64,000 bases of DNA. Origin: Diphasiastrum complanatum (lineage: Eukaryota; Streptophyta; Lycopodiopsida; Lycopodiales; Lycopodiaceae). How positions within the stretch are numbered: position 1 is the first letter of the stretch; every line of letters starts with the position of its first letter. The notes below the pieces were generated by a model. It worked only from the letters and a program-made list of their open reading frames with translations, was not told the DNA's origin and searched no databases. Of this stretch, positions 55,519 to 63,539 are shown piece after piece. Made by a program: the position numbers and the translations under genes. The stretch is taken from the NCBI GenBank assembly GCA_029204225.1, contig CM055112.1, forward strand, positions 501,001-565,000. Direction: 5' to 3'.

Positions 55519-58500
55519 ATGGCTACAAATGGAGGCTACATGTTGGAAAGCAATGATAGGCTTACCTCCCTCAACTATTCTACTTGGAAAGTAAGGATGG
55601 AGTCTTTGCTTGAGATGAATGAGTTGATGGATATTGTTGTAGGTGTGGAGGAGAGACCTTTGGCACCTCAAGAACAATTGAGGTATGACAAGAGGGCAAA
55701 GAAAGCCCTTCACATGATCAAGATGAATGTGACAAATGAGCTTATCAAAGAGGTTGGTAAGTGCACATCATCTAGTGAAGCTTGGGAAGCCTTGAAGAAG
55801 GTTTATGAATCCAAGTCTACTTCTAGAGTGTTGACTTTAAGAAGGCAAATCTTTTCTTGTATGCAAAAGAAGAGTGAGAGTGGACATGCTTTTGTTTTGA
55901 GAGTTAAAGCATTGAATGATGAGTTAGCATGCATTAATGATGGCATAAATAATGAGGAGCTTGTTCAAGTGATTCTCAATGGCTTGTTGGATGATCATGC
56001 TAATCTTGTTCAAAGTTATGCTATCCAAAAATGTTTACCAAGTGTTGGAGACTTGCAAGAGGTCTTGTTGGCTGAAGAATTCAGGTTGCAAGCAAGAGTG
56101 GGAGCATCTTCTACATCTCAAGGAGGAGAAGAGGAGGCAATGTTCTCTAAAGGCAAGTTCAAGGGCAAAGGTAAAAGCAATTGGTCTAAAGGGCAAGACC
56201 AAGGTGAGCACTCTACTTTTGGCAAAAAGAAGGATAGATCTAAGCTAAAATGTTTCTATTGTGGAGTCAAAGGGCATTTTGCTAGTGATTGTTTCAAGAA
56301 AAAGAGGGATCAAGGGGAAAAGCAAACCAATCTAACTATTGATGAGGGTGGGGATGAGCTTCTTTCAAATGATGCTTTTGTTATGTCATCTTGCTTGTTG
56401 GCTAATCATGGAGACATTGATCCTTGGTGGATTGATAGTGGAGCCACTTCTCATATGACATATCATAAAGAGTATTTTTCATCTTTAATGGCATTTGATG
56501 GTGATAGGAAGGTAATCTATACCGCAAATGATGGTGAGTGTACAATCAAGGGGATTGGCACAATTCCTATTTCACTTTCTACAAATAGGAATATAGAATT
56601 GAAAGATGTTTTGCTCATTCCATCCATTACCAAGAACTTACTTAGTGTAAGCCAAATGCTTGACAAAGGATTCAAAGTTGAGTTTGATGGTGATGCTTGC
56701 TTGATCAAAAAGGGGTGTAGTATCATTGCAAAAGGGAAAAGGCAAGGGAAATTGTTCAAGCTTGATGCATGTGTTGTTGCTAACCAAGTTGGATGCATGG
56801 CAAATGAACAAATGTCAATTCAAGAGGTATGGCATAAAAGGATGGGACATCTCAACTACAAGGCCTTGGAGGTAATAGCCAAAAAGGAGGTAGTAAGGGG
56901 ACTTCCCAAGTCTCTTACTTGCTTGAATCATGTTTGTGAAGAATGTGCTTTGTCTAAATCACATAGATTGCCATATACTAGATCTATATCTAGATCTAAG
57001 ATGCCTTTTTCTCTCTTGCATTCGGATATTCATGGTGTTACTACAATTAGCAATGGAGGTGCTAAGATGTATGTAACTTTCATTGATGATTTTAGTAGAT
57101 TTTGTTGGGTTTATCTACTAAAGAGCAAGGATGAGGTGTTTGATGTGTTTGTCAAGTTCAAAGTTGCTATTGAGACTCAATTTACAACCAAAATCAAATG
57201 CTTGAGGAGCGACAATGGTGGTGAATACATTTCTAACAAATTCAAAGCCTTTTGCGATGAGCATGGGATCAAGAGGGAGTACACATGTCCAAGAACACCA
57301 CAACAAAATGGAGTGGCCGAGAGGAAGAATAGAACCTTGTGTGAGAGTGCAAAGGCAATGAGATTGAATGCTAATCTTCCTAAAACTTTTTGGAGTGATG
57401 CTTTGTTGTGTGCAAATTTCCTATGCAATAGATGGCCAAGTGTTGTATTGGAAGGAAAAACCCCTTTTGAAGCTTTGTTTGGTATGAAGCCTAATGTCAA
57501 GTTTCTAAGAACTTTTGGATGCATTTGCTACTTCAACATTACTCTTGATGATAGAACTAAGGAGGATCCATCTTCAAGAAAGGGCATTTTTGTTGGTTAT
57601 AGTGAAGTAAGCAAAGCATATAGGATTTATGTTCCTTCAATCAAGAAAGTGTTCACAAGTAGGGATGTCATTTTTGATGAAAGTAATATTCCAAAAGTTG
57701 TTTCAAGTGATGATGGTGTTGTTGCAACTAATGTGCTTGATGACAATGGAGTTGATGACACATTGGATGTGGATGTTGAAGAAGCCTCTTCAAGTCAAAT
57801 TCCAAGGAGAACTCCAAGGCATAAAGTGAAACCCTCAAGGCTCACTTATGATGGCAAAGGTAAGCAAGTGGTGGATGGATCCAACTATGCTTTCCTAACT
57901 TCTTTTGATGTACCTTCATGTGTAGATGAAGCAAGGCAAAAAGAGGAATGGATCCAAGCAATGGATCTTGAGTTTGAAGCACTTATGAAGAACAACACAT
58001 GGAGATTGGTGGAGCTTCCAAAGGGCAAAAGTGCAATTGGATGCAAATGGATCTTCAAGGTAAAGACAAATCAAGATGGATCTATCAACAAGTTGAAGGC
58101 AAGGTTGGTGGCTAAAGGTTATGCTCAAGAGCATGGCATTGACTATGAGGAAACCTTTGCACCCGTGGCAAAGATGGTGAGCATAAGAGTAATCATTTCC
58201 CTTGCAACTCTTTATGGATGGGATCTTTGGCAATTAGACATTTCTAATGCTTTCTTGAATGGTGATCTTGAAGAGGAAGTCTACATGGAGCAACCCGAGA
58301 GCTATGTTTCTCATAGCAAGCCTAATCATGTGTGTTTTCTACAAAAAAGTTTGTATGGTCTTAAGCAAGCACCAAGGAGTTGGTATGCTAGGCTTAACTC
58401 TTTTCTACTTTCTCAAAACTTCACTATGAGTGAGTATGATCATTCACTTTACTTTAGAATTAGTGCTAATGATGTTACAATCCTTCTAATTTATGTGGAT

Positions 58501-59469
58501 GACATTATTTTAAGTGGAGGGAACAAGGAAGATATAGAAGATATCAAGAAAGCACTAAAAAAGGAATTTGAAGTGCATGATCTTGGTCTTTTGAGCTATA
58601 TCTTAGGAATAGAAGTAATTAGAACTTCTCAAATCACTTTTATTTCACAAGAGAAGTATGCTATTTCTATTCTCAATAGATTTCATATGGTAGATGCAAA
58701 TCCTATTGATACACCTATGGAATCACATGTAAAGCTAACTATAAGAGGTAATGAAAGATCCTTCGAGGACATTACTCTCTATAGGAAGCTAATAGGTTCT
58801 CTTATATATCTAACCATCACAAGACCTGATTTATCTTATTGTGTTGGTAGATTAAGCCAATTCATGCAAGATCCTAGCATAGAACATTGGAAACTAGGAA
58901 AGAGGATCTTGAGATACATCTCGGGAACAAAAGATTTTGGCATTGTTTATAGAGGATCATCACCTAACTTATTTGGTTTTTCAGATTCAGATTTTGCAGG
59001 AGACCTTATGGATAGAAAATCCATAAATGCACATGCTATTTTCATAGGTGATGGAGCTATCTCATGGATGTCGAAGAAACAAGCAACTATATCACTTTCT
59101 TCTAGTGAGGCCGAGTACAAAGCTTTGACATCATGCACAAAGGAGATGGTGTGGATCAAGAGGATGATTATGGAGCTTCACTTGCTGGATTTTTCAGAGA
59201 GTCCAATCATCTTTTGTGACAACCTTTCAGCCCAAAGTCTAGCAAGCAATCCGGTTTTCCATGCAAGGAGCAAACATATCGAGGTGGCTTACCATTTTGT
59301 GAGAGAACAAGTGTTGGCAAAAGAGATCAAGCTTGAACATGTCCCATCAAAGGAATGTGTGGCTGATATCTTTACCAAAGCATTGGGAAAGGACTTATTT
59401 TTCAAGCATAGAACAAGTCTTGGTGTACTTTCTAAATCTATGCTAAAACTAGTTGAAGAGGGAGTGTGA
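55519..59469 (+). CDS. Element H gag-pol polyprotein (1316 aa), intact
   Basis: ATG at 55519 is the first in the leader-proximal frame and gives MATNGGYMLESNDRLTSLNY. Domains in order: gag (1-240), zinc knuckle CFYCGVKGHFASDC (about 244-257), protease WWIDSGATSHM (Asp near 307), integrase zinc region WHKRMGHLNYK (from about 437) and DDE core ([32 protein letters not shown]; about 520-600), RT (from about 811) with IYVDDIILSG near 993, then RNase H with FSDSDFAGD and SLSSSEAEYKAL. All catalytic motifs are present and there is no stop or frameshift. The polyprotein is cleaved by its own protease in cytoplasmic particles. The last codons (LKLVEEGV) overlap the polypurine tract and the first LTR bases. 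Confidence 0.97.
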   Translation: MATNGGYMLESNDRLTSLNYSTWKVRMESLLEMNELMDIVVGVEERPLAPQEQLRYDKRAKKALHMIKMNVTNELIKEVGKCTSSSEAWEALKKVYESKSTSRVLTLRRQIFSCMQKKSESGHAFVLRVKALNDELACINDGINNEELVQVILNGLLDDHANLVQSYAIQKCLPSVGDLQEVLLAEEFRLQARVGASSTSQGGEEEAMFSKGKFKGKGKSNWSKGQDQGEHSTFGKKKDRSKLKCFYCGVKGHFASDCFKKKRDQGEKQTNLTIDEGGDELLSNDAFVMSSCLLANHGDIDPWWIDSGATSHMTYHKEYFSSLMAFDGDRKVIYTANDGECTIKGIGTIPISLSTNRNIELKDVLLIPSITKNLLSVSQMLDKGFKVEFDGDACLIKKGCSIIAKGKRQGKLFKLDACVVANQVGCMANEQMSIQEVWHKRMGHLNYKALEVIAKKEVVRGLPKSLTCLNHVCEECALSKSHRLPYTRSISRSKMPFSLLHSDIHGVTTISNGGAKMYVTFIDDFSRFCWVYLLKSKDEVFDVFVKFKVAIETQFTTKIKCLRSDNGGEYISNKFKAFCDEHGIKREYTCPRTPQQNGVAERKNRTLCESAKAMRLNANLPKTFWSDALLCANFLCNRWPSVVLEGKTPFEALFGMKPNVKFLRTFGCICYFNITLDDRTKEDPSSRKGIFVGYSEVSKAYRIYVPSIKKVFTSRDVIFDESNIPKVVSSDDGVVATNVLDDNGVDDTLDVDVEEASSSQIPRRTPRHKVKPSRLTYDGKGKQVVDGSNYAFLTSFDVPSCVDEARQKEEWIQAMDLEFEALMKNNTWRLVELPKGKSAIGCKWIFKVKTNQDGSINKLKARLVAKGYAQEHGIDYEETFAPVAKMVSIRVIISLATLYGWDLWQLDISNAFLNGDLEEEVYMEQPESYVSHSKPNHVCFLQKSLYGLKQAPRSWYARLNSFLLSQNFTMSEYDHSLYFRISANDVTILLIYVDDIILSGGNKEDIEDIKKALKKEFEVHDLGLLSYILGIEVIRTSQITFISQEKYAISILNRFHMVDANPIDTPMESHVKLTIRGNERSFEDITLYRKLIGSLIYLTITRPDLSYCVGRLSQFMQDPSIEHWKLGKRILRYISGTKDFGIVYRGSSPNLFGFSDSDFAGDLMDRKSINAHAIFIGDGAISWMSKKQATISLSSSEAEYKALTSCTKEMVWIKRMIMELHLLDFSESPIIFCDNLSAQSLASNPVFHARSKHIEVAYHFVREQVLAKEIKLEHVPSKECVADIFTKALGKDLFFKHRTSLGVLSKSMLKLVEEGV

Positions 59470-60117
59470 AAAATTGTCAACTAGTAGTATTTTCCTAACT
59501 TGAGATTTTGTAGGCCTATGGCCAAATAAAAGTTAGAGATAGGTTCATACATGTATGTAGAGGCCCAAAGTATGTGTACACTACTTTTGAGGTCACATTA
59601 ATTAGAGGAGGTCGAGTGTGGAGCTCTTCTATTGGCTCATAATTTGGTGCATTCCTATTTGACCAAATTTCTAGGTAGATGGGTGAATCCTATTGGACCC
59701 CAATTTTAGCCTATCATAAGACAAGTGGCCAAGAGGCACTATGGCTGCTATAAATAGCCATCTCCACGAGTATGTACACATCTCATTTTCATTCTATTGA
59801 ATGAATGTTATGCTCTTTGAAGATCCATCTTCTTCTCTCTCACTTTTTTGTTCATATCTTGCATTCTAGCCACTAGAATTGTGATTTCTTTGTTGCTATG
59901 GCTTCACACGTGTGAAATGCAGGTTGTAGGCTCTGAAGTACGGACAGGGACAACAAGTTTCTGTTTGTGGAAGCTTATGATCAGATCTTGATGTTTAGTT
60001 GATGTTTAGTATGCTTAACATCACAATTTCTATCATTTTTTCAATCTAGATGTGCATAACTTCCATGGCCAAGATCTTTATGAAACTTTAGCATCTTTTG
60101 GATCTGAGTTTTTCACA
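59465..60117 (+). repeat. Element H 3' LTR
   Basis: 653 bp, same length as the 5' LTR, TATAAATA at 59749-59756. It is followed by GGACA, the target duplication. Confidence 0.95.
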
Positions 60118-60120
60118 GGA

Positions 60121-60320
60121 CACGTGTCTCGTGTTCATTAGTCGGATGGACAACACGTGTTGTTCTCGCATTAAGCCATATAATCCCACATGTGTGAAAT
60201 GACAACCTGACATGTGTCAAATGATCATTCGCTGACTTGTCACCACGTGTCACTTTTTGATGACTTGACAGTTCGCACGTGCGACAAGACGTTCTTTCGC
60301 ACGTGCGAACCGCAATATAA
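60121..60320 (+). promoter_or_regulatory. Cluster of CACGTG palindromes and TATA-like box
   Basis: Within 190 bp occur ACACGTGTC, ACACGTGTTG, CACATGTGTG, GACATGTGTC, CCACGTGTCAC, TTCGCACGTGCGA and TTCGCACGTGCGAA (a perfect 14-bp palindrome near 60296-60309). CAATATAAAATC near 60312 could act as a TATA box. The cluster continues that at 54140-54256 before element H inserted. Interpreted as a shared promoter of two divergent genes. Confidence 0.55.
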
Positions 60321-60362
60321 AATCACAAACTCCGATGAATTTTTTTCACTTTTTTTTTTCCC

Positions 60363-60625
60363 TCCGCATATCGCACTTGTGCACCACTTTCATAATCGAT
60401 ATTCTGCCTACTGCATTTCATGCGCACAGGTCCAATATTTCTGCTTACGTGTCTCCTCATATCGAACTTGTGCACCTCTCTTCTATATTCAACGATCTCT
60501 CTTGTATTGGGCTCGCACAAGTCCGATATATCGTACTTTCTTTTCGTACATATCGCTCCTCTACAAACACTTCAAAATCCTCCCCTTCTTATCCTGGTCG
60601 TCATGCACAAGTGCAATATCCCCCA
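60363..60625. promoter_or_regulatory. Right array of alternating TATCGCACTTGTGC-like motifs
   Basis: Six motif copies, mostly 40-55 bp apart, alternate in orientation: CATATCGCACTTGTGCAC (60367), inverted GCGCACAGGTCCAATAT (60422), CATATCGAACTTGTGCAC (60458), inverted CTCGCACAAGTCCGATAT (60511), weak CATATCGCTCC (60549) and inverted ATGCACAAGTGCAATAT (60603). The last lies 30 bases before the ATG of the CENH3-like frame. The pattern mirrors the left array. Confidence 0.6.
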
Positions 60626-60647
60626 GTATACTTCTACGGATAGGAGC

Positions 60648-61034
60648 ATGCAGACGAGGAGGGATTTCTTCTTTGCTGGCTCATCCTCAGCCCCTACGGT
60701 TGCCATTACACCTCCGGCTAGATCTAGAAGGCGCAACCATTGCAGGTGGCTCTCTGATATTCATAAGTATTAGACATCAACCGCTTTGTTGATTCCCAGA
60801 GCTCCATTCTACTGTGCCGTCCATCACATAACTAGAAATGATCTCGGTCAGCTTGTTAGATTCACACCCTCTGCTCTTCAGTGCCTTCAGGAAGCTGCTA
60901 AGGACTACATGAGCCTTTTTTTTGAAGATTCATTTTTGCTTGCTATTCATTCTAAGAGAGTCACCATTATGCCTAAGGACTTTCAGTTACTGATGAGAAT
61001 GAGGGAGAGATTTTGCAAGTTATACATGTCTTAG
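60648..61034 (+). pseudogene. CENH3-like histone H3 frame with in-frame TAG
   Basis: From ATG 60648 the frame encodes a short Arg/Ser-rich tail, DIHKY, an in-frame TAG (60771-60773, where H3 has Gln), then TSTALLIPRAPFYCAVHHIT, VRFTPSALQCLQEAAKDYMS, LFFEDSFLLAIHSKRVTIMP and KDFQLLMRMRERF, ending TAG at 61032. This is the H3 histone fold: alpha-N, alpha-1, loop 1, alpha-2, HSKRVTIMPKD. LLIP.APF, the T-P-x-A-L stretch and a loop 1 one residue longer than canonical H3 resemble plant centromeric H3, which replaces H3 in centromeric nucleosomes. With the TAG it cannot make a full protein unless read through. It could be a decayed gene or a captured copy. Confidence 0.72.
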
Positions 61035-61625
61035 CCTGCTGCTCCTAGACCTGTTCATCTAGATAGGACTGATCTTCCTACCAAGCGTCCTAGGAAGCAG
61101 ACAGCCCCCAAGAGAGCCCCAAAGAAAGTAAGGAGGGTAGATTCTGCGAAGCCTAACCCAGATGCAAATGTAGATAATGCTGCCCTAGATAAGGTTGTAT
61201 ATATAGCTACATCGAATTTGGAAACTCCTGTAATTCCTATAGATACTACTCATCCACCTCCTTCAGATCTTTATACATATATAGATTCCGATGATTATCT
61301 TAAACTTGAGAAGGACATAGTCAATGCTGTAGATACAATTGGTATTCCATTTTGTTTTAGAATAGAGGAACTTGACTATAGTATAAATTATAGAGTTGTT
61401 GATTGTTTGGATCTCAAAAATAGACGGGCTTCTATCAATGATCTTGTGAGAGTCTGGGATTACACTCTTGCAATATGACATTGCAAGAGATTCATCCAAT
61501 GAATTGCTGGTGCTCAGTAGCTTTTTGTTTCAGGCCTTCAAGGAGAATAACGACACATTGTCACAGTGTCTGACTAGTGGATTCACACCAGCAACAAAAT
61601 ACATGGTCGTGCCTTATCATACCAA
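61035..61625 (+). pseudogene. Basic extension in frame with the CENH3-like region, and following exon
   Basis: The same frame continues after the second TAG: a basic PTKRPRKQTAPKRAPKKVRR stretch, then PPPSDLYTYIDSDDYLKLEK, FCFRIEELDYSINYRVVDCL and RRASINDL, with a TGA at 61476 if not spliced. A GT-AG intron of about 90 bp (CTT|GTGAGA near 61445 to TTTTTGTTTCAG near 61535) would remove the TGA in phase. It joins to AFKENNDTLSQCLTSGFTPA and TKYMVVPYHT, which ends at donor GTAAGA at 61626. The basic run resembles a nuclear-localisation or DNA-binding tail. Whether the histone part and this part form one protein is uncertain. Confidence 0.5.
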
Positions 61626-61732
61626 GTAAGATATGCTAAGTGCTTCTTGTTGTTTAATGCTTTATCATTGGCATTATCAATGGAAATAGTTCTCAGAATT
61701 GCAGCTAATAGACTTTCTATCTTATTTTGCAG

Positions 61733-61919
61733 TGATCACTGGAGTTTAAACCTGATCTCTATTAAGAAATCTGTAGATAATATTGTTAAGAGATTTTGTG
61801 TCAAGATGAACCTGGCTAGCGATACACATCAGAATGTAGATATATACTTGCCATATTTAAGTAAATATTCTCCAACAGATGTTTCCCATTCAGTGGACTG
61901 GCAGATCGTTAGTTTGGAG
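61733..61919 (+). CDS. Exon with DHWSL motif, Ulp1-protease-like (tentative)
   Basis: Acceptor CTTATTTTGCAG and donor GAG|GTAAAT frame an exon that joins upstream in phase and encodes DHWSLNLISIKKSVDNIVKR, then NVDIYLPYLSKYSPTDVSHS and VDWQIVSLE. Preceded by YMVVPYHTN, this resembles the Ulp1/SENP C48 block in which the catalytic His sits in an HW motif after a hydrophobic-P strand. The Cys-containing block (DCG) is not visible downstream, so a working protease is unlikely. Plant transposons of the MULE and CACTA type are known to carry Ulp1-like genes. Confidence 0.4.
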
Positions 61920-62002
61920 GTAAATTTTGTCTTTCTTAACAACATTTTGAATTCTAATGTATTTGTTTCATTCTAATTCATTCTGTTTCTTAATCAAGCC
62001 AG

Positions 62003-62116
62003 GTGTACAAATTTAGACAAGAAATTAACCTAAGCATATTGGCTAGGGCAAGGCTTCAGCCTCCCGTTGTTGATGATGGTGCAAAGGATGATGTAACTAT
62101 ACTAAATAAAGATTAG
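62003..62116 (+). CDS. Last exon of the CENH3-like/Ulp1-like gene
   Basis: Acceptor CTTAATCAAGCCAG precedes VYKFRQEINLSILARARLQP and PVVDDGAKDDVTILNKD, then TAG at 62114-62116. It joins in phase (0) with the exon ending at 61919. It converges with a minus-strand frame that starts just beyond. Confidence 0.45.
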   Translation: MYKFRQEINLSILARARLQPPVVDDGAKDDVTILNKD

Positions 62117-62399
62117 AACAATACAGATAGCATAGAACAAAAATAGATTGCACATGTATATTAGTTCAAAGTCTTGATCCAGTGGTAGCCATGTACCTTC
62201 AATTTTCTTGTATCTCTGATAGCTAAATATGAGACTGAGCATTTGCTTTTCGATATGATAGCGAAAGATCATTGAAGACTTTTTAATCCTGCATTCTATG
62301 TCATTATTTGTTTCACTATCCCAGCCTTGATCCATGAGATCTGACAAAGTCTCATATGATAAATCATTGCAAACAAATAAAGTTGGTGTCCTACGAACA
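62102..62399 (-). CDS. Convergent unknown gene, possible 3' exon
   Basis: The minus strand has an acceptor-like TTTTTTCTTGAGTGCTAG before 62399, then SVRRTPTLFVCNDLSYETLS, DLMDQGWDSETNNDIECRIK and MIFRYHIEKQMLSLIFSYQR, with a hydrophobic end. Its phase with the preceding exon was not resolved. The 3' end overlaps that of the plus-strand gene by about 15 bp. Confidence 0.35.
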
Positions 62400-62431
62400 C
62401 TAGCACTCAAGAAAAAATCAACAAATATATT

Positions 62432-62744
62432 TTATGAGATAAACCAACTTAGGTGAACAATTTTCGAGCCAGTGCTTATCTTCATAGCATTTTTAATATC
62501 AATTAGTAGCTTGCATCTCAAGGATTCAGAAACAATACTGTCAAGATTAGGCCACTCATCACTTTGAAAACTAGACAATGGAATTGCTTCGAGCTTGCCA
62601 AAACCTCCATCTGTTTGTGGTGTATATAAAGATTCATAAAAATAGATACCACAATCTGCAAGTTCCTTTGGACTTCTTCCTCTGTATTGCAACTTTCCAA
62701 CATTAGAGTGAATCACGTCCAATGATTGTGCTGACTCCCATTCA
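62432..62744 (-). CDS. Convergent unknown gene, middle exon
   Basis: It encodes EWESAQSLDVIHSNVGKLQY, RGRSPKELADCGIYFYESLY, FGKLEAIPLSSFQSDEWPNL and KNAMKISTGSKIVHL. Acceptor CATAAG lies at 62745-62750 on the minus strand. It joins in phase 2 to the exon ending at 62873. No family recognised. Confidence 0.42.
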
Positions 62745-62872
62745 CTTATGCACGACGGATATAAATTTGAAAGAAAAAAAAATGTTGAGGCATTTAAATC
62801 ATAATTTGAAGAGCATCAATAAAGAAAATCACCTATGATTGTTGTAGAGTGCATATGTTTTGATATACTTAC

Positions 62873-63182
62873 AATTACATTTTCGATGATCATGAGGATT
62901 GATATCATGTACTTTGATTTCTGAATGCATATATACATGTTGTACTAAAACTTCTGATATCGATTGACCTCTCGAGGTAGTCTTAAACTCCAGAATTTTT
63001 GCTTTCCAATAAGATTTGTATGTCATTTTTGCTCTTTTCTTTTGTCGAAAATTGCCCTTTGATGATGGATACAGCAACACCCATGAATTCTTCATATATT
63101 TTGTTGGCTTCCAGTTATCAACTTCATCTTTCTCATTGTAAAGAATCACAGACTCGACTGTAGATCTGGGTCTCCTTGCCAT
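62873..63182 (-). CDS. Convergent unknown gene, first exon
   Basis: Met at 63182 (MARRPRSTVESVILYNEKDE) starts the likely protein; the frame is open upstream to 63320 but that part looks random. It continues KPTKYMKNSWVLLYPSSKGN, FRQKKRAKMTYKSYWKAKIL, QSISEVLVQHVYMHSEIKVH and HDHRKCNCK, with donor GTAAGTA at 62872. Basic and Cys/His-rich at the end, so nucleic-acid binding is possible. No family recognised and no stops within the exon. Confidence 0.42.
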
Positions 63183-63539
63183 TGCTATTTTCAAAGCTTG
63201 GGCGCCAAAAATCTCTTTGATATGATACTTAATTTCAATTTTTTGTATTACATTTAATCTAATGTGAATGCCACCATAGTCACAATTACTGTGTATACCA
63301 TATTTTAAATAAATGTACATACTGTATTTCTATAATTGTAACTAGTATGGTTAGCAAATTTTATTATACTAACCAGCATAGTGAGTAAATTTAACTTGAG
63401 GTATTGACGTTGGGCAGATTAGCACGTGTCGAGCAGGAAGAAGAAACCAATGGGATAAGTCCATGCTGCTCGGACACAAATTTTAAAGTTTTCTATATTG
63501 TATTTTTATTTCTCAGTTAATTTGAACTACGTTACGTAG

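Larger units (their letters stand above)
54257..60117 (+). mobile_element. Intact, young Ty1-copia retrotransposon H
   Basis: Length is 5861 bp. Two 653-bp LTRs (54257-54909, 59465-60117) begin TGTGAAAAATTGTC and end GAGTTTTTCACA. GGACA is duplicated at 54252-54256 and 60118-60122. A primer-binding site TGGTATCAGAGC follows the 5' LTR, and an AGTTGAAGAGGGAG polypurine run precedes the 3' LTR. By eye I saw one difference between the LTRs (GGACAGCAAG against GGACAACAAG), so insertion was recent. It carries one uninterrupted gag-pol frame and appears autonomous. It landed in the shared upstream region of two divergent genes. Confidence 0.97.

Noticed and set aside
56517..59480. Minus-strand frames within element H
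   Set aside because: Shadows of the intact plus-strand gag-pol frame.
60768..61036. Alternative genetic code with TAG as glutamine
   Set aside because: The intact element H and the E2 gene use TGA or TAG as normal stops and show no internal TAG, so decay by C-to-T change is simpler.
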